This document shows, piece after piece, positions 34,701 to 43,469 of a stretch of 64,000 bases of DNA. Each line of letters begins with the position of its first letter. Position 1 is the first letter of the stretch. Under the pieces are notes generated by a model that saw only the letters and a list, made by a program, of their open reading frames with translations, was not told the DNA's origin and made no database searches. Origin of the DNA: LBZV01 sp000993855 (GTDB lineage Bacteria > Patescibacteriota > Microgenomatia > Curtissbacterales > GWA2-41-24); the NCBI GenBank assembly GCA_964492425.1, contig CAZBKB010000003.1:1-64000 (forward strand). The letters run 5' to 3'. The translations under genes and the position numbers were made by a program.

Positions 34701-35306
34701 CCGCAAGGTCCAGGTGCCATTGGCCAGTGAATTTAAAGCATTCGGCAAACTGGTATTTGGCAAACTATAACTATTGGTGCCCGAAACATAATTAACCGTT
34801 AGTGGACTGCCATCGCTGTCCGGAGTCCCGCTAAGCGACTTATAAACCTTAAAGTAAGCAATGTTGGCACCACCGTAGCCGGAGGTCACATTCCAGTATA
34901 TTTGCCCGTTACTATTATTACAATTGGTTGAAGTTACTGTTATTGTGCTATTCGGCGTCGTACAGTGTACATTCTGCTCAGCAAATGTGTAGGCGCCTCC
35001 TGTGCCCCCGGTCGAGGACGAACCCAAATTACAGGCTGTAAACCAGGTGACAAATGGAAAATCCCCTGAAGTAATTGATTGCGGAGTCAGGTATTGCCTG
35101 GCACCAGCTGCAACTACTTGCGAAGAAATAGTACCTGCTGAGCCGCCGCTTTCGTTTTTAACACTAAAGCTTACGGTTACCGCAGTGCTCCCTGCCCTGT
35201 TGTCTAACCATCCCTCAATTGTCGCCGCAAAAGTATCGGCTGCAAAAACACTCTTTATGGCAAATATCAGAAAAAATACAGTCGCCAGTTTAAAAAAAGT
35301 TCTCAT
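31719..35306 (-). CDS. Giant secreted FN3-repeat surface protein
   Basis: The 1195-residue product has a signal peptide (MRTFFKLATVFFLIF to SVFA) and many repeated beta domains of fibronectin-III type, recognisable by units such as YRVETNSTSASGPW and TQYWWRVQAF, and TGYTLEVSREPF. A CARDB-like block (VDVDFKVENIKSSQL) precedes a glycine-rich segment. The last 200 residues (VFFVDGNLRV, GSLYVDGEEGTKANLLRYYSD, YPSDVFKFDPKYIILLNTLL) match the C-terminus of the neighbour ending at 36124. No sortase site or C-terminal anchor is seen, so attachment may be by protein contact. It ends the operon, 5 bases after the 277-residue gene. Confidence 0.82.
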   Translation of the reverse strand: MRTFFKLATVFFLIFAIKSVFAADTFAATIEGWLDNRAGSTAVTVSFSVKNESGGSAGTISSQVVAAGARQYLTPQSITSGDFPFVTWFTACNLGSSSTGGTGGAYTFAEQNVHCTTPNSTITVTSTNCNNSNGQIYWNVTSGYGGANIAYFKVYKSLSGTPDSDGSPLTVNYVSGTNSYSLPNTSLPNALNSLANGTWTLRVKAFTNSPDNNSVFADGQFTCPGTFTPPSSPGANINCISPSPLAFRVEFSWNPAAPGISEYRVETNSTSASGPWPGVIFTPSPLTNTYMNVDAFAAGTQYWWRVQAFQMGTGEVNYSTTNTFTTPSSCPANVPASALDLTFCAWGGYNAVPNNMQFRWSRATPNSLIQEEKLEYSTNPAFPPDTNITTGMVLEGQNGADGIYQGTNVSFTATTHYYWRINTRMTNNVWYPSVAEESEGIYKCTYHLEDPADPTDLHGFSYCDEGVSKRFLYWNGGNYVYTVRYDGFSDYQFSADYSYTSNAYFIVSTQGNDYNPSLDGTGTHTWKILTSTSDIDSNTITIVDVTCGPVPNAPNNLLAEATPPVLPAYRVGCNSQYLPSIDLKFMDNSSSETGYTLEVSREPFTGPATTNPSNMWGVKSLPANPGSGGTVTFTWSAASPLGWANANPGVTPAGSERVPIEETRYYWRVKAMGAAGQSSYVYPDGTASSTLNYSGLPFWIPICKEGYDLKVSMVAGSSRKSATQEHTTAFVAGESVDVDFKVENIKSSQLTTNGTDLFFYYQNSGVPTCPSPPGTADFYPAPLDGAGNQRGYPITSSIPLGGSVTKTVTFIVGSTPGTFEGVAYVMPTCMVGGGLSEYNWVNNNSRFSGGPRFLYSVGVPKFFETQGGDVGAAGIISADVDRSCFGKYQSDYVIAGGSIGAKIKGKAIVTAAVATVTISSGAVTAVNVTSGGAGYSNGTTVLLYGGSGSGATAEATVSGGAISSVTVTNGGSGYSSFGGFPTVGFCYPGGGIRFTNYIKPLVPGGGVYNYFASRFRSKAIAGGLTACTISNNTYNGLYYCGGDAEVVDGGVTIGGKAVFFVDGNLRVRSNVTVTSGDNAAVFVVGGNITVNRLYTAGMVNRLDGIYVARKGFADTDVEFGGENHIFNSAANALTVNGSLYVDGEEGTKANLLRYYSDPVVNTLYPSDVFKFDPKYIILLNTLLASSSVGWQEASP

Positions 35307-35311
35307 ATTAC

Positions 35312-36145
35312 TTACTCCAAAAGTATTTGCTCGGGAATCTTAGCCCCCAAAGTCGCCAGCAGTTGCTTCAGCTTTAAATAATTGCTTTTTATGCCTTCGT
35401 CTTGTGTCCTTTCGTATTCGGAATAAAGAGACGACAAAACGTTCATATAGTTGTTTGTCTGGGTTGTCTTGTCCCCCGTCACCGCCGCCGCGTCAAAATT
35501 GCGCCCAATCGCACCGCGAACCTCATCGTCAACTGCCGTGTTGCCTTCCAGATCTTTTATAATTTCCTCTACCTCCGGCGGATATTTAGCCTCGCCGCAA
35601 AGTCTATCAATACAGGGAAAATCGTAAAAACCCTTGTCTTTTTCGTATTGAGCCGGATAGTTCTTCTTCATATAATCCTTATACTCATCCAGCTGGACCC
35701 GGTAATCATAAGAGCTTGTAGAAAGATAAAAACCGCGCAAAAACTCAAAATCGTCCGTCAATAATTTATATCTAATGTCCGCATCTTTCTCTTCGGAAGC
35801 CCTTTGGAAATTTTCCAAAAACTTTTCTTTTAAAAAGTCGCTTGGGAATTTAACATCGTTAACATTCAGAGGATATTCAAAAGTCTGCTCCTGCCCTTTC
35901 GTGTCTTTCGACCGGTTCCTGGCTGATAATGTTGAGTAAACAACCCAGAAACTCACCAAAACCACTACCAGAAGGCATAACAGCAGTATCAGCCGGTAAT
36001 GGTTCGACCCTGGCCAGATTCTAATTCTTTTTGGCTTGAGAACTACCCTGATTCCCCGATCCCAGCTGGGCTTGTCCAATAACTCGGCTTCCTTGGCATC
36101 TGCAACAAAGGGCAGTTTAGGCACTACGGTTCTACCTCCCTCCAA
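35312..36145 (-). CDS. Single-pass membrane protein of the surface operon
   Basis: The 277-residue product has a cytoplasmic N-terminus of about 50 residues with KPKRIRIW before one membrane helix (about residues 52-72), then a helical outer domain of about 200 residues with repeated Asp/Glu/Lys and Tyr (for example DYRVQLDEYKDYMKK) and a conserved-looking Cys pair (FPCIDRLCGEAKYPPE). No family recognised. It overlaps the 969-residue gene by 22 bases and lies 5 bases from the 1195-residue gene, which argues that it is part of the same surface assembly, possibly as an anchor. Confidence 0.7.
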   Translation of the reverse strand: MEGGRTVVPKLPFVADAKEAELLDKPSWDRGIRVVLKPKRIRIWPGSNHYRLILLLCLLVVVLVSFWVVYSTLSARNRSKDTKGQEQTFEYPLNVNDVKFPSDFLKEKFLENFQRASEEKDADIRYKLLTDDFEFLRGFYLSTSSYDYRVQLDEYKDYMKKNYPAQYEKDKGFYDFPCIDRLCGEAKYPPEVEEIIKDLEGNTAVDDEVRGAIGRNFDAAAVTGDKTTQTNNYMNVLSSLYSEYERTQDEGIKSNYLKLKQLLATLGAKIPEQILLE

Positions 36146-39030
36146 ACAATCGGGCTCACCCCGATTAGGCTTTGAAGAGTCAAGAGATATTTAGGCTCAT
36201 ATTTAAACACATTAGACGGGTAAATATTATTAATTGGCGATGTAAAATACCTGGCCATAGAAACAATACCCCCCTCTTCACAGTCTACATACAAACCACC
36301 ATTAATTGTCAAGGCGCCCGATGGGCCTACTCCAGCACTTGGAATATCTGAATCAAAAAAACCCTTTTTTGCAATATAAACCCCGTCAACTCTTGTCACA
36401 TCGAGCTCAACCGTAATGTTCCCACTCACAATAAATGTGGCTGTGCTTTGCGCGTCTGGAAGCACAACATTATCCGCAATTCTCAAGTTGCCGTCCACAA
36501 TCATCACCAAATTGCCGGAAGGAAAAATATCAATATTGCTTAAGACTCGCTCTGTCGCCCTGCAAAGCTTAATGCCAACACTCATACCGCAATTCTCAGG
36601 AGGAGCTTTTTCCATAAGCCGGGTGTAAAAATAGTCGTAAATTCCGCCACCGGGAACTTGAGGTTTTATGTAATTACCCAGAATCTTACTATTCCTAGAA
36701 GTAACTTTAGAATCTATACTCTGCGCCACAATAATATAATCAGATTGATATTTCATGTCTGGAGAGGGAATGTCAGCAGACCTGAAACCAACCGAGATAT
36801 TAGCGGCTGCTCCAATATCCCCCCCGACAGTTTCGAAAAATTTATCAACAGAAACGCTGTAAGTAAAACCTCCGGACCTGTTATTGGAAAAATCAGGATC
36901 TACCCCCGGACTTGGCAAAAATGAACACGACGGTACAACATAGGCATATGCGGTAGCTGAAGTCTCCACAGGGCCAACCGCAAAACTAACAGGTACCTCA
37001 GCAGTCCCTCCGGCGGGGATTGATCCAACGGCATATTCCTGGTTAACATTGTTTCCATCCCTGGGTGGCACGGCAACCCCGGACCCCGGACAAACCGGCA
37101 AGCCGGCACCGTTATAGAAGAAATAGAACCTTGTCGGAGCTGAAGCGGTCAGTGAATTATTTCTCACCTCAACCCTAAGGGTCGCATTACTGCCCAACTC
37201 AAACGTCTGTGTAACAACACCGGCATTATTTCTCCAGGAACCGGGAACTATACTTGCTGACAAATCATAAGATATATTCACACAGTTCAGCGTCGTAACA
37301 GCCGTTCCGGGCACAGTTGTAGAATTTGCCGGATAAATATGTGAACTGTCCCCAGTTGTATTACTATGTGCCTTAACACGCCAGTAATATGTTTTGCTAT
37401 TGGCCGGCACAACCTGGTCTCCAGCAGTCCCTGGGTCCACATCGCTGCCTACAGTAGTATCCATTGTGTTTGCAGCAGACCACACGAATGAAGGTGTAAC
37501 CAAACCAGTACCACTTTTCTCGGCAGCGCTCCTATTAATAGTCTTTACCCCCCATGGGGATGGTAGTGTCGCACTTGTCCAGGCGGCACCGTTAACATCC
37601 AACCAGAAAAGGTCTTCAGTTGTCGAATTGTCTGTGAATGTAAAAGTCACAGTAGGTGCTCCCGCCGAACACCCGGCCACCGCCGACAATGCAGATGGGT
37701 TTGCAGGGCTAACTGTAACCGTAACCGAAGCCGATGTTGATCCACCAGCATTTGTGCAAGTCAGTGTATATGTTTTGTCTACTGTCAGAGCCCCTGTTGA
37801 TGCAGTGCCGTTGTTCATGGTAGACCAATTCCCCGCCGGCATATTAAGGGTATTGGTACAGCCAGTTGGAGAGCCTGATATTGTCCAAGTTAAAGTTGAT
37901 GCTGTATTGTAGGCAACTGGATTCGGGCTCGCAGTCAGTGTCACTACAGGCGCTGCTAAGGTTGTAAAGCTCATAACAGATCCAAAAGCGGATCCGCTAG
38001 CGTTGCTTGCGATTGCACAATAGTAATACAGTGTACCAGTAGTTAAACCTGTAAGGCTTCGGCTGTATGAAACGGCTGCGGAACCTGAACCTAAACTGGT
38101 ACCCCCGCTAAGTGGGGCTCGCGTGCCAAAAGTATCATTACAGTTCGCACCAGGGTTGGTTGAACTATAACGAAACCAGCCTGTAGTTGCAGCACCGTTT
38201 GGATTAGCGGACCCGTTTAAGGTTGCGGTGGTTGTAGTTATGCTGGTTGCTGCGGAAGTTGTAACCGTTGGTACTGGTGTGTAAGTATATGTTGCATATA
38301 TTGAATATGTCGTGTTGCTTTGCGGTGTACCTGCCGGGGCAGTTGCAGGAAATGCAGTTCCCCAGGTTAAAGCAAAGTATCTGAAGTTATTAGTACCTCC
38401 AATACTATCCAGTTTTGGATTATTTAGATTATTATTTGTGCCGTTTGTCGTATACATCAGCCAGTAAGAAGCATTGGCATTTAGAGTTGCCGGAGTAACT
38501 GCAATCGTATTCCAAGAATTGGCAACCAAAGTCCCTGATGCAGAATTTGTAACTTTGGTTCCCGGTACGCCTGCATTATCGTTGTAAATTACCACCGCGT
38601 AGCTTTTGCTGCCTGCAGCACCAACATTTCCGACATACACTGACATACTGGTAACTGTTCCGGATGTAGAACCCATTGTAAACCTGGTACCACCAACATT
38701 ATTTTGATCACAACAATCAGAGAATGCACCAATGGAACCGTACCCAAATGTTCCAGTTGCAGCGACCTGGCCTTGTCTTGCAAAAGTCGCAGGTTCGGAA
38801 AGATTGCTTGCTAACTTATCATCACCCCCAAAAGGCCTTGTTACAGTTGGAGAAACTAAAGCCTGGAGAGGCTCCCAGAAACTTTCAGACTTATCACCTA
38901 AGTAGATCACAAACGCCGCCGATGCACTCAAGCCTACAAAAATCAAAACCAAAACGAGACCTGCTATTCTTAGCTTACACTTAACTATAACTTTTTGTAT
39001 TTTTTTTCTATCTTGGGCAGACTGAACCAC
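36124..39030 (-). CDS. Large anchored FN3-like surface protein
   Basis: The product is about 969 residues from the preferred GTG start at 39030, which has GAGGAA about 9 bases upstream; an open frame continues to a TTG at 39081 without such a signal. An N-terminal hydrophobic segment follows KCKLRIAG. Then come a galactose-binding-like domain, a FN3-type unit of the form TTATLNGSANPNG..WFRYSSTNPGANCNDTFGT, which also occurs twice in the surface protein at 44345, an Ig-like unit and a CARDB-like block. The last 200 residues (VMIVDGNLRIADNVVLP, GGLYVDCEEGGIVSMARYF, YPSNVFKYEPKYLLTLQSL) are paralogous to the end of the 1195-residue protein. No catalytic motif seen; likely adhesion or surface-layer role. 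Confidence 0.78.
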   Translation of the reverse strand: MVQSAQDRKKIQKVIVKCKLRIAGLVLVLIFVGLSASAAFVIYLGDKSESFWEPLQALVSPTVTRPFGGDDKLASNLSEPATFARQGQVAATGTFGYGSIGAFSDCCDQNNVGGTRFTMGSTSGTVTSMSVYVGNVGAAGSKSYAVVIYNDNAGVPGTKVTNSASGTLVANSWNTIAVTPATLNANASYWLMYTTNGTNNNLNNPKLDSIGGTNNFRYFALTWGTAFPATAPAGTPQSNTTYSIYATYTYTPVPTVTTSAATSITTTTATLNGSANPNGAATTGWFRYSSTNPGANCNDTFGTRAPLSGGTSLGSGSAAVSYSRSLTGLTTGTLYYYCAIASNASGSAFGSVMSFTTLAAPVVTLTASPNPVAYNTASTLTWTISGSPTGCTNTLNMPAGNWSTMNNGTASTGALTVDKTYTLTCTNAGGSTSASVTVTVSPANPSALSAVAGCSAGAPTVTFTFTDNSTTEDLFWLDVNGAAWTSATLPSPWGVKTINRSAAEKSGTGLVTPSFVWSAANTMDTTVGSDVDPGTAGDQVVPANSKTYYWRVKAHSNTTGDSSHIYPANSTTVPGTAVTTLNCVNISYDLSASIVPGSWRNNAGVVTQTFELGSNATLRVEVRNNSLTASAPTRFYFFYNGAGLPVCPGSGVAVPPRDGNNVNQEYAVGSIPAGGTAEVPVSFAVGPVETSATAYAYVVPSCSFLPSPGVDPDFSNNRSGGFTYSVSVDKFFETVGGDIGAAANISVGFRSADIPSPDMKYQSDYIIVAQSIDSKVTSRNSKILGNYIKPQVPGGGIYDYFYTRLMEKAPPENCGMSVGIKLCRATERVLSNIDIFPSGNLVMIVDGNLRIADNVVLPDAQSTATFIVSGNITVELDVTRVDGVYIAKKGFFDSDIPSAGVGPSGALTINGGLYVDCEEGGIVSMARYFTSPINNIYPSNVFKYEPKYLLTLQSLIGVSPIVWREVEP

Positions 39031-39087
39031 TAAAAAAACTTCCTCTAATTTGATGGTAGAGTAGCCATACCTGGGTGTCAAGGAAAT

Positions 39088-39342
39088 TCAGAAGCCGTAT
39101 GGAGAGTATTTACCACCAACAACAGGAGTTGCTGCCGTAAGTAACCCCTTTTGCAATAAAAATAAAGTAATTAAAAGAAAAAGTGCAACAACCGCAGCCA
39201 AAATTACCAGTCCGTTTTCCCTATAAAAATTCTTCTTCGTCAGACCGGGCGCGATATAGTATGGCGTTATATCAGCCATTCTTCTGTCAAAACTCTGCAA
39301 TGTCGAAAGAGGCGGTACTCCGGCGATAACAGAATCAGGCAT
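39088..39342 (-). CDS. Small single-pass membrane protein of the surface operon
   Basis: The 84-residue product has a soluble N-terminal half with PYYIAPGLTKKNFYRENG and one strongly hydrophobic helix (about residues 45-68), then a short exterior tail ending GGKYSPYGF. No family recognised. It lies between the M23 peptidase and the large surface protein in the same orientation and so is likely part of their assembly. Confidence 0.65.
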   Translation of the reverse strand: MPDSVIAGVPPLSTLQSFDRRMADITPYYIAPGLTKKNFYRENGLVILAAVVALFLLITLFLLQKGLLTAATPVVGGKYSPYGF

Positions 39343-39425
39343 AACTTAAGCCTAAACCATTAAAACAAAAATATCAATAAATCGCCGGCAAACAACTATA
39401 AGATAAATATTGTCTAAACTATAAG

Positions 39426-40973
39426 CTAATTATTTAATGGCGAGAGCTCATAGGTACAAAAACGTGGTTCAGCGATATATACTCGGTTTCCTACAACCTC
39501 AAAAATGACATAAGGTTCAGCGGCACCTGTATAAAGATCAAATCTTTTAAAACCTAACCTTCGTCCGTGGGCGTCTGTCCAGTTATGGACAAAACCTACA
39601 AGAATTTTAAACCTTTCTCTCTGATAACCTTGTTGGTAATTTAGGTACATCTCCCTGGTCAATCGCTTTGGGACACCACCGGGGATGGGCCAATTGACGT
39701 TAACATCATACGTTTGCCCTTCATCCATTTCCAAACTGCATCGCTGAAGGATTCTTAAGTCAGCCTTATGGCTGTAAAGCCCAACTTCGTTAAATCGACC
39801 AAATTCCAGATTTTCAGGAACCTGCATGTTATACGCCGCTTCAAGATCAGCGGGAGTACCGGATAAAAGGTGATTTATAAATTCCCAAGCCATATTGTAA
39901 CTTTCCTCCTCGGCAAGCCTTGCCCATGCTTCACGCTGCGACGGATTGTATGGGTCGAGTCCCCGAATCCGGTCAACTGCTCCCCCGGGTGGTGAAGTAA
40001 GACCAGATTCCCATGGCGGCGAGACAGGGTCAACGGTAATTGGCCCCAAGGTTGGCACCGGAGCCATTGTCGGCCTCATTTCAACTGTCGGCGCAAGCTC
40101 GGCATCGGAATTACTCCAGCGGATATCATTTCTTATTATCCCGCCACATAATTTGATCGACTCCTCACCCGGTCCGCATCGTCGTCTGTCTGCAGTCCTT
40201 GCATCATCCTGGTCCTGATACATAATTCCCTTATAATCAGTCCCCGCTCCTTCTATAGTCCACCCCGACATAACAATCCTATCTATCTCAATGGGCTTTC
40301 CGTTAAGTTCTCCGTAAAAATGCAGATGCTGGCCTTCTGTAGTACCCCCGGGAGGCGATTCACACGAAACATAACCAAGAGCATCTCCCTGCTCCACATA
40401 CTGTCCTATTTCAACCAATATATTATCAAGGTGCATATAACCCGAAGTAAATTCCTCCCCATGGTCAATTTCGACAACACTGTGGAACTTATCAGCTGTA
40501 TCATTTTCATTGCCAACAGCAGTCACTTCCCCGTTTGCAATGGCCCGAACAGTTTTTTCCATGTAAGGATTACTCCCAGGACAAGCCCGCCGCACTCCAG
40601 CTGGTGTTACGTCAATTGCATACTTTACACCATTTGATAATGCGTCACTATGCGGGCCGCCTGTATACCACCACGTTTCATACGGACTAAACGGCAATAT
40701 CAAGCTATATTTCAACCTCCCTTGAAGGTCAGATGTCTTCGGGGTATCCTCTTCCCCGCATACGGCACCGCCGTATACGGCAGCAGCTACTGCCATAGCA
40801 GTTGGAGTAATGTAGCGGGCAAGTTTCTTTGGTAAATATTTTGTAATATCAGGAAAATTTAACTTTCCGGGGCGATTTACAGCCTGTTCCGCTGCAACAG
40901 CCAAACCAACATTAGCGTCAATGTTGCCTCTCAAATCTTCATGAGGAAAAATTCCATCCTCTTTCATACGCAA
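39426..40973 (-). CDS. M23 (LytM) metallopeptidase-domain protein
   Basis: The 515-residue product has a hydrophobic segment near residues 55-72 (ITPTAMAVAAAVYGGAVCG), then an M23 domain at about 85-260: a GVKYAIDVTP segment (first zinc-ligand region, H/D), VRAIANGEVTAVG, VVEIDHG, TSGYMHLDNI and the final QHLHFYG with the HxH zinc pair. M23 enzymes cut peptidoglycan cross-bridges or peptides at the cell wall. The remaining C-terminal 250 residues are Pro-rich then contain a helical/strand mix ending in a YxVIFEVVGNRVY block of unknown function. It is the first gene of the surface operon. Confidence 0.82.
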   Translation of the reverse strand: MRMKEDGIFPHEDLRGNIDANVGLAVAAEQAVNRPGKLNFPDITKYLPKKLARYITPTAMAVAAAVYGGAVCGEEDTPKTSDLQGRLKYSLILPFSPYETWWYTGGPHSDALSNGVKYAIDVTPAGVRRACPGSNPYMEKTVRAIANGEVTAVGNENDTADKFHSVVEIDHGEEFTSGYMHLDNILVEIGQYVEQGDALGYVSCESPPGGTTEGQHLHFYGELNGKPIEIDRIVMSGWTIEGAGTDYKGIMYQDQDDARTADRRRCGPGEESIKLCGGIIRNDIRWSNSDAELAPTVEMRPTMAPVPTLGPITVDPVSPPWESGLTSPPGGAVDRIRGLDPYNPSQREAWARLAEEESYNMAWEFINHLLSGTPADLEAAYNMQVPENLEFGRFNEVGLYSHKADLRILQRCSLEMDEGQTYDVNVNWPIPGGVPKRLTREMYLNYQQGYQRERFKILVGFVHNWTDAHGRRLGFKRFDLYTGAAEPYVIFEVVGNRVYIAEPRFCTYELSPLNN

Positions 40974-41238
40974 ATTTTATATAAACCGAAAGGCTTCTCT
41001 TGTCAACGAGGGAATGGGTCATAAACTGCCCGCAAACTTGTCACACAAAGATTCATCGTGGTGGAAGCTTATGCGACATAAGGTTCAGGCTTTACCTCAT
41101 TTCGGTTATACGAATCTACAAATCTATTCTACCCGACTACCGACCTTATTGGCCCATCGACCATACCGACCACCACATTACAAATCAAAATATATCAAAC
41201 AGTTATTTTTATATATCCTTTATGTTCTATTTTTTGTC

Positions 41239-41267
41239 TTTGACTTTTCCCCCCACTCTGTTAAAAT
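41239..41267 (+). promoter_or_regulatory. Promoter for the PEGA-domain protein gene
   Basis: TTGACT (41239-41244) and TAAAAT (41262-41267) are separated by 17 bases, giving a leader of about 12 bases before the ATG at 41288. The rest of the 314-base gap to the divergent M23 gene (40974-41238) shows no gene or structure to me; an open frame running through it lacks a start signal. Confidence 0.55.
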
Positions 41268-41287
41268 TCTCACAACAGAGCCAGTTT

Positions 41288-42499
41288 ATGAAAAAATTGG
41301 GACAATACAGAGTCGCTTATTCAATAATAGTCTTAGCCACAGTCGCCATCCTTGCAACTATTGCCATATTTTACGCAAGGGGTTTTAAACCAAACCTCCA
41401 AAATGGCACAATAGACAGAACCGGGCTCATAGTCGCCAACTCCACACCTACCGGTGCAAACGTTTACATAGACGGACGTCTAGCCTCTGCAACTAATACG
41501 ACTATAACTTACTTAGAACCTAAAACCTATCAGATCAGGATCGAAAAAGACGGTTATTCACCCTGGGAAAAAAGCGTCGAAATCAAAGAGGACCTGGCAA
41601 CAGAAATCCATGCCCTTCTCTTCCCGCTAGCGCCCGAAATAAAACCGTTAACCATCACTGGCGCAGTAAACCCCACTCTTTCCCCGGACGGCACTGAAAT
41701 CGCCTATGGCGTCTCGGGAGAAAAAGGCGGGATTTGGATATTACCAATGGAATCCAGTCCATTCTCGTTTCGCCAAAATGCAAGGCAGGTTGCCAAGAAT
41801 ACAAGCAAGTTTGACTTCTCAAAAAGCACCTTTATTTGGGATCCAGATTCAAAACAGCTTATCACCCGTTTTGTTGACTCAAGTGGAAATGCAACTGCCA
41901 ACTTGCTGCTGGACACTGAATCGGCAAATCAGGAGCCCAGAGATATCACAGCTTCACTAACTGCAACGCTTGCCAGTTGGCAGCAAATTATAAACGAACG
42001 CACCCAAACTGCGACATTAAATGTCCCAGATGCAGTCAAAAACGCCACAGCATCCGCATCCGTTGCTTCACCATCACCGGCATCAACATCAAAACCGACA
42101 GCCAGCCCCGCTCCGAAAGCAATTGTAAATACATTAGTTCTTAATTATTTCCCAACAGGCATGATACTTTCTCCCAACGAAGAAAAAATTCTATACAAAA
42201 ATAACGAGGGTAAATACAAAGTTTACAATTTAAAGGAAGAGAAAGAATTCACCCTGCCGGACTTGCCCCAAATAATTAATATTTCATGGTTTCCTGATTC
42301 TGACCACCTGGTAATTGCCCAAAACGGTTCAATTTCCATAATCGAATCAGACGGTACAAATAACATAACAGTTTATACAGGAAAATTTGAAAACGGTTTT
42401 GTATTTGCCCACCCTTCGGCAACCAGGCTAATAATACTCACAACTCTTACACAGCAGGAAAGTTCCCCCGCTAACCTCTATTCAATAAACCTTAGATAG
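41288..42499 (+). CDS. Anchored PEGA-domain and beta-propeller protein
   Basis: The 403-residue product starts with a basic stretch and a membrane segment (about residues 8-28), followed by a PEGA-like domain (GLIVANSTPTGANVYIDGRLASAT, then YQIRIEKDGYSPW) and a TolB-like propeller (LSPDGTEIAYGVSG, WDPDSKQLITRF and WFPDSDHLVIAQ), interrupted by an Ala/Ser/Pro-rich linker near residue 255. PEGA domains are found in cell-surface and S-layer proteins; the propeller is probably protein-binding. The frame is open to 41000 but the region before 41288 overlaps the promoter, so the ATG there is preferred. Confidence 0.8.
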   Translation: MKKLGQYRVAYSIIVLATVAILATIAIFYARGFKPNLQNGTIDRTGLIVANSTPTGANVYIDGRLASATNTTITYLEPKTYQIRIEKDGYSPWEKSVEIKEDLATEIHALLFPLAPEIKPLTITGAVNPTLSPDGTEIAYGVSGEKGGIWILPMESSPFSFRQNARQVAKNTSKFDFSKSTFIWDPDSKQLITRFVDSSGNATANLLLDTESANQEPRDITASLTATLASWQQIINERTQTATLNVPDAVKNATASASVASPSPASTSKPTASPAPKAIVNTLVLNYFPTGMILSPNEEKILYKNNEGKYKVYNLKEEKEFTLPDLPQIINISWFPDSDHLVIAQNGSISIIESDGTNNITVYTGKFENGFVFAHPSATRLIILTTLTQQESSPANLYSINLR

Positions 42500-42511
42500 T
42501 TCGTAGACAGG

Positions 42512-43195
42512 CTATTCACCCCCCACTGCACTTGCCGGTTTTGCGATAACCAACAGCCTTTTCCAGGTTGTTCCCGGTGGATAACATGTTTGCAATACCA
42601 GAATTTGCTCTTGTGTCACAAGCGTAAAATAACTGACATCCTCCGGTTCAGTTATCTTTTTTTCCGTAACTTTATAGTTAAACCTCTTGTTATTAAAAAA
42701 CACTACAACATCATCCCCCGCCACTAAATCATTCAAAAGATAAAAAATCGCATTATACCTGGGAACGTTAAATATCGTATCTGTTGAATGAGCAAATAAG
42801 TATGTAACACCCGCCTGCCCCGGGAAAGACGTACCTAAGGCGTGTGCCACACCGCGCTTGAGAGCTTCATTATAAACTGCTTTATTAGAAGCATCTACAT
42901 TGGGAATAACAGGTGCATCTGCTCCAATCTTTTCAACGATTATCGAAAAATTCGGGTCTTTTGGCACCAATAATTTTACATTCTCATCTTCTCTACCCAA
43001 CAAAGATCCGAACGACCGGCCACCACCCGAAGCCGACTGTGCCACTTCAAACTTTTTACCAGAAATACCGTCAATAGCATGACCAATATACGCACCCATA
43101 ACCGGCCAAAAAGTAAAACCTATGGCAACAAAAGCGCCAATAACTAAAAAGTTTCCGATGGTCCTGACCAAAAGGACTTTTTTGTCAATTCGCAT
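42512..43195 (-). CDS. Sortase
   Basis: The 227-residue product has one N-terminal membrane segment (about residues 15-32) and a sortase fold with catalytic H136 (LFAHSTDT), C204 in LQTCYPPGTTWKR and R213. Sortases cut a sorting signal and join the protein to the cell wall or to another subunit. The C-P-x-G-T-x-x-x-R pattern resembles class C/D/E types. It is convergent with the PEGA-domain gene, 12 bases apart. A probable substrate with a QPDTG motif is encoded at 50458. Confidence 0.9.
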   Translation of the reverse strand: MRIDKKVLLVRTIGNFLVIGAFVAIGFTFWPVMGAYIGHAIDGISGKKFEVAQSASGGGRSFGSLLGREDENVKLLVPKDPNFSIIVEKIGADAPVIPNVDASNKAVYNEALKRGVAHALGTSFPGQAGVTYLFAHSTDTIFNVPRYNAIFYLLNDLVAGDDVVVFFNNKRFNYKVTEKKITEPEDVSYFTLVTQEQILVLQTCYPPGTTWKRLLVIAKPASAVGGE

Positions 43196-43253
43196 AGGGA
43201 TATAGATTATTATAGAAGGTGAGCGTTAAATTTAAAAACCGACACATAGCAGG

Positions 43254-43282
43254 TTGTGCGAAGCGCAAGGCTGATATATAAT
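43254..43282 (+). promoter_or_regulatory. Promoter for tRNA-Arg
   Basis: TTGTGC (43254-43259) and a perfect TATAAT (43277-43282) lie 17 bases apart, and the -10 box is 10 bases before the tRNA-Arg 5' end. Confidence 0.55.
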
Positions 43283-43292
43283 CTGGCAACAT

Positions 43293-43366
43293 GCGCCCGT
43301 AGTTCAACTGGATAGAACAGTCGCGTCCTAAGCGATCGGTTACAGGTTCAAGTCCTGTCGGGCGTA
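43293..43366 (+). tRNA. tRNA-Arg (anticodon CCT)
   Basis: The acceptor GCGCCCG pairs with CGGGCGT (one G-T wobble) with discriminator A. The anticodon stem GTCGC/GCGAT encloses loop GTCCTAA, giving CCT for AGG codons, and the T-loop is TTCAAGT. A consensus -10 box precedes it. Confidence 0.93.
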
Positions 43367-43469
43367 CAAATTATAATAAAAGGAGTTCGCTTCCAGGTAA
43401 AGCGAAGACTCTCGAAAGCAGCTCCATCCTAAATTACATAGGCGATAATTCAGTAGAGCCAGTAGTCAA

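Noticed and set aside
41000..41287. N-terminal extension of the PEGA-domain protein
   Set aside because: The open frame contains the promoter and no start signal; the ATG at 41288 is directly followed by a typical membrane anchor.
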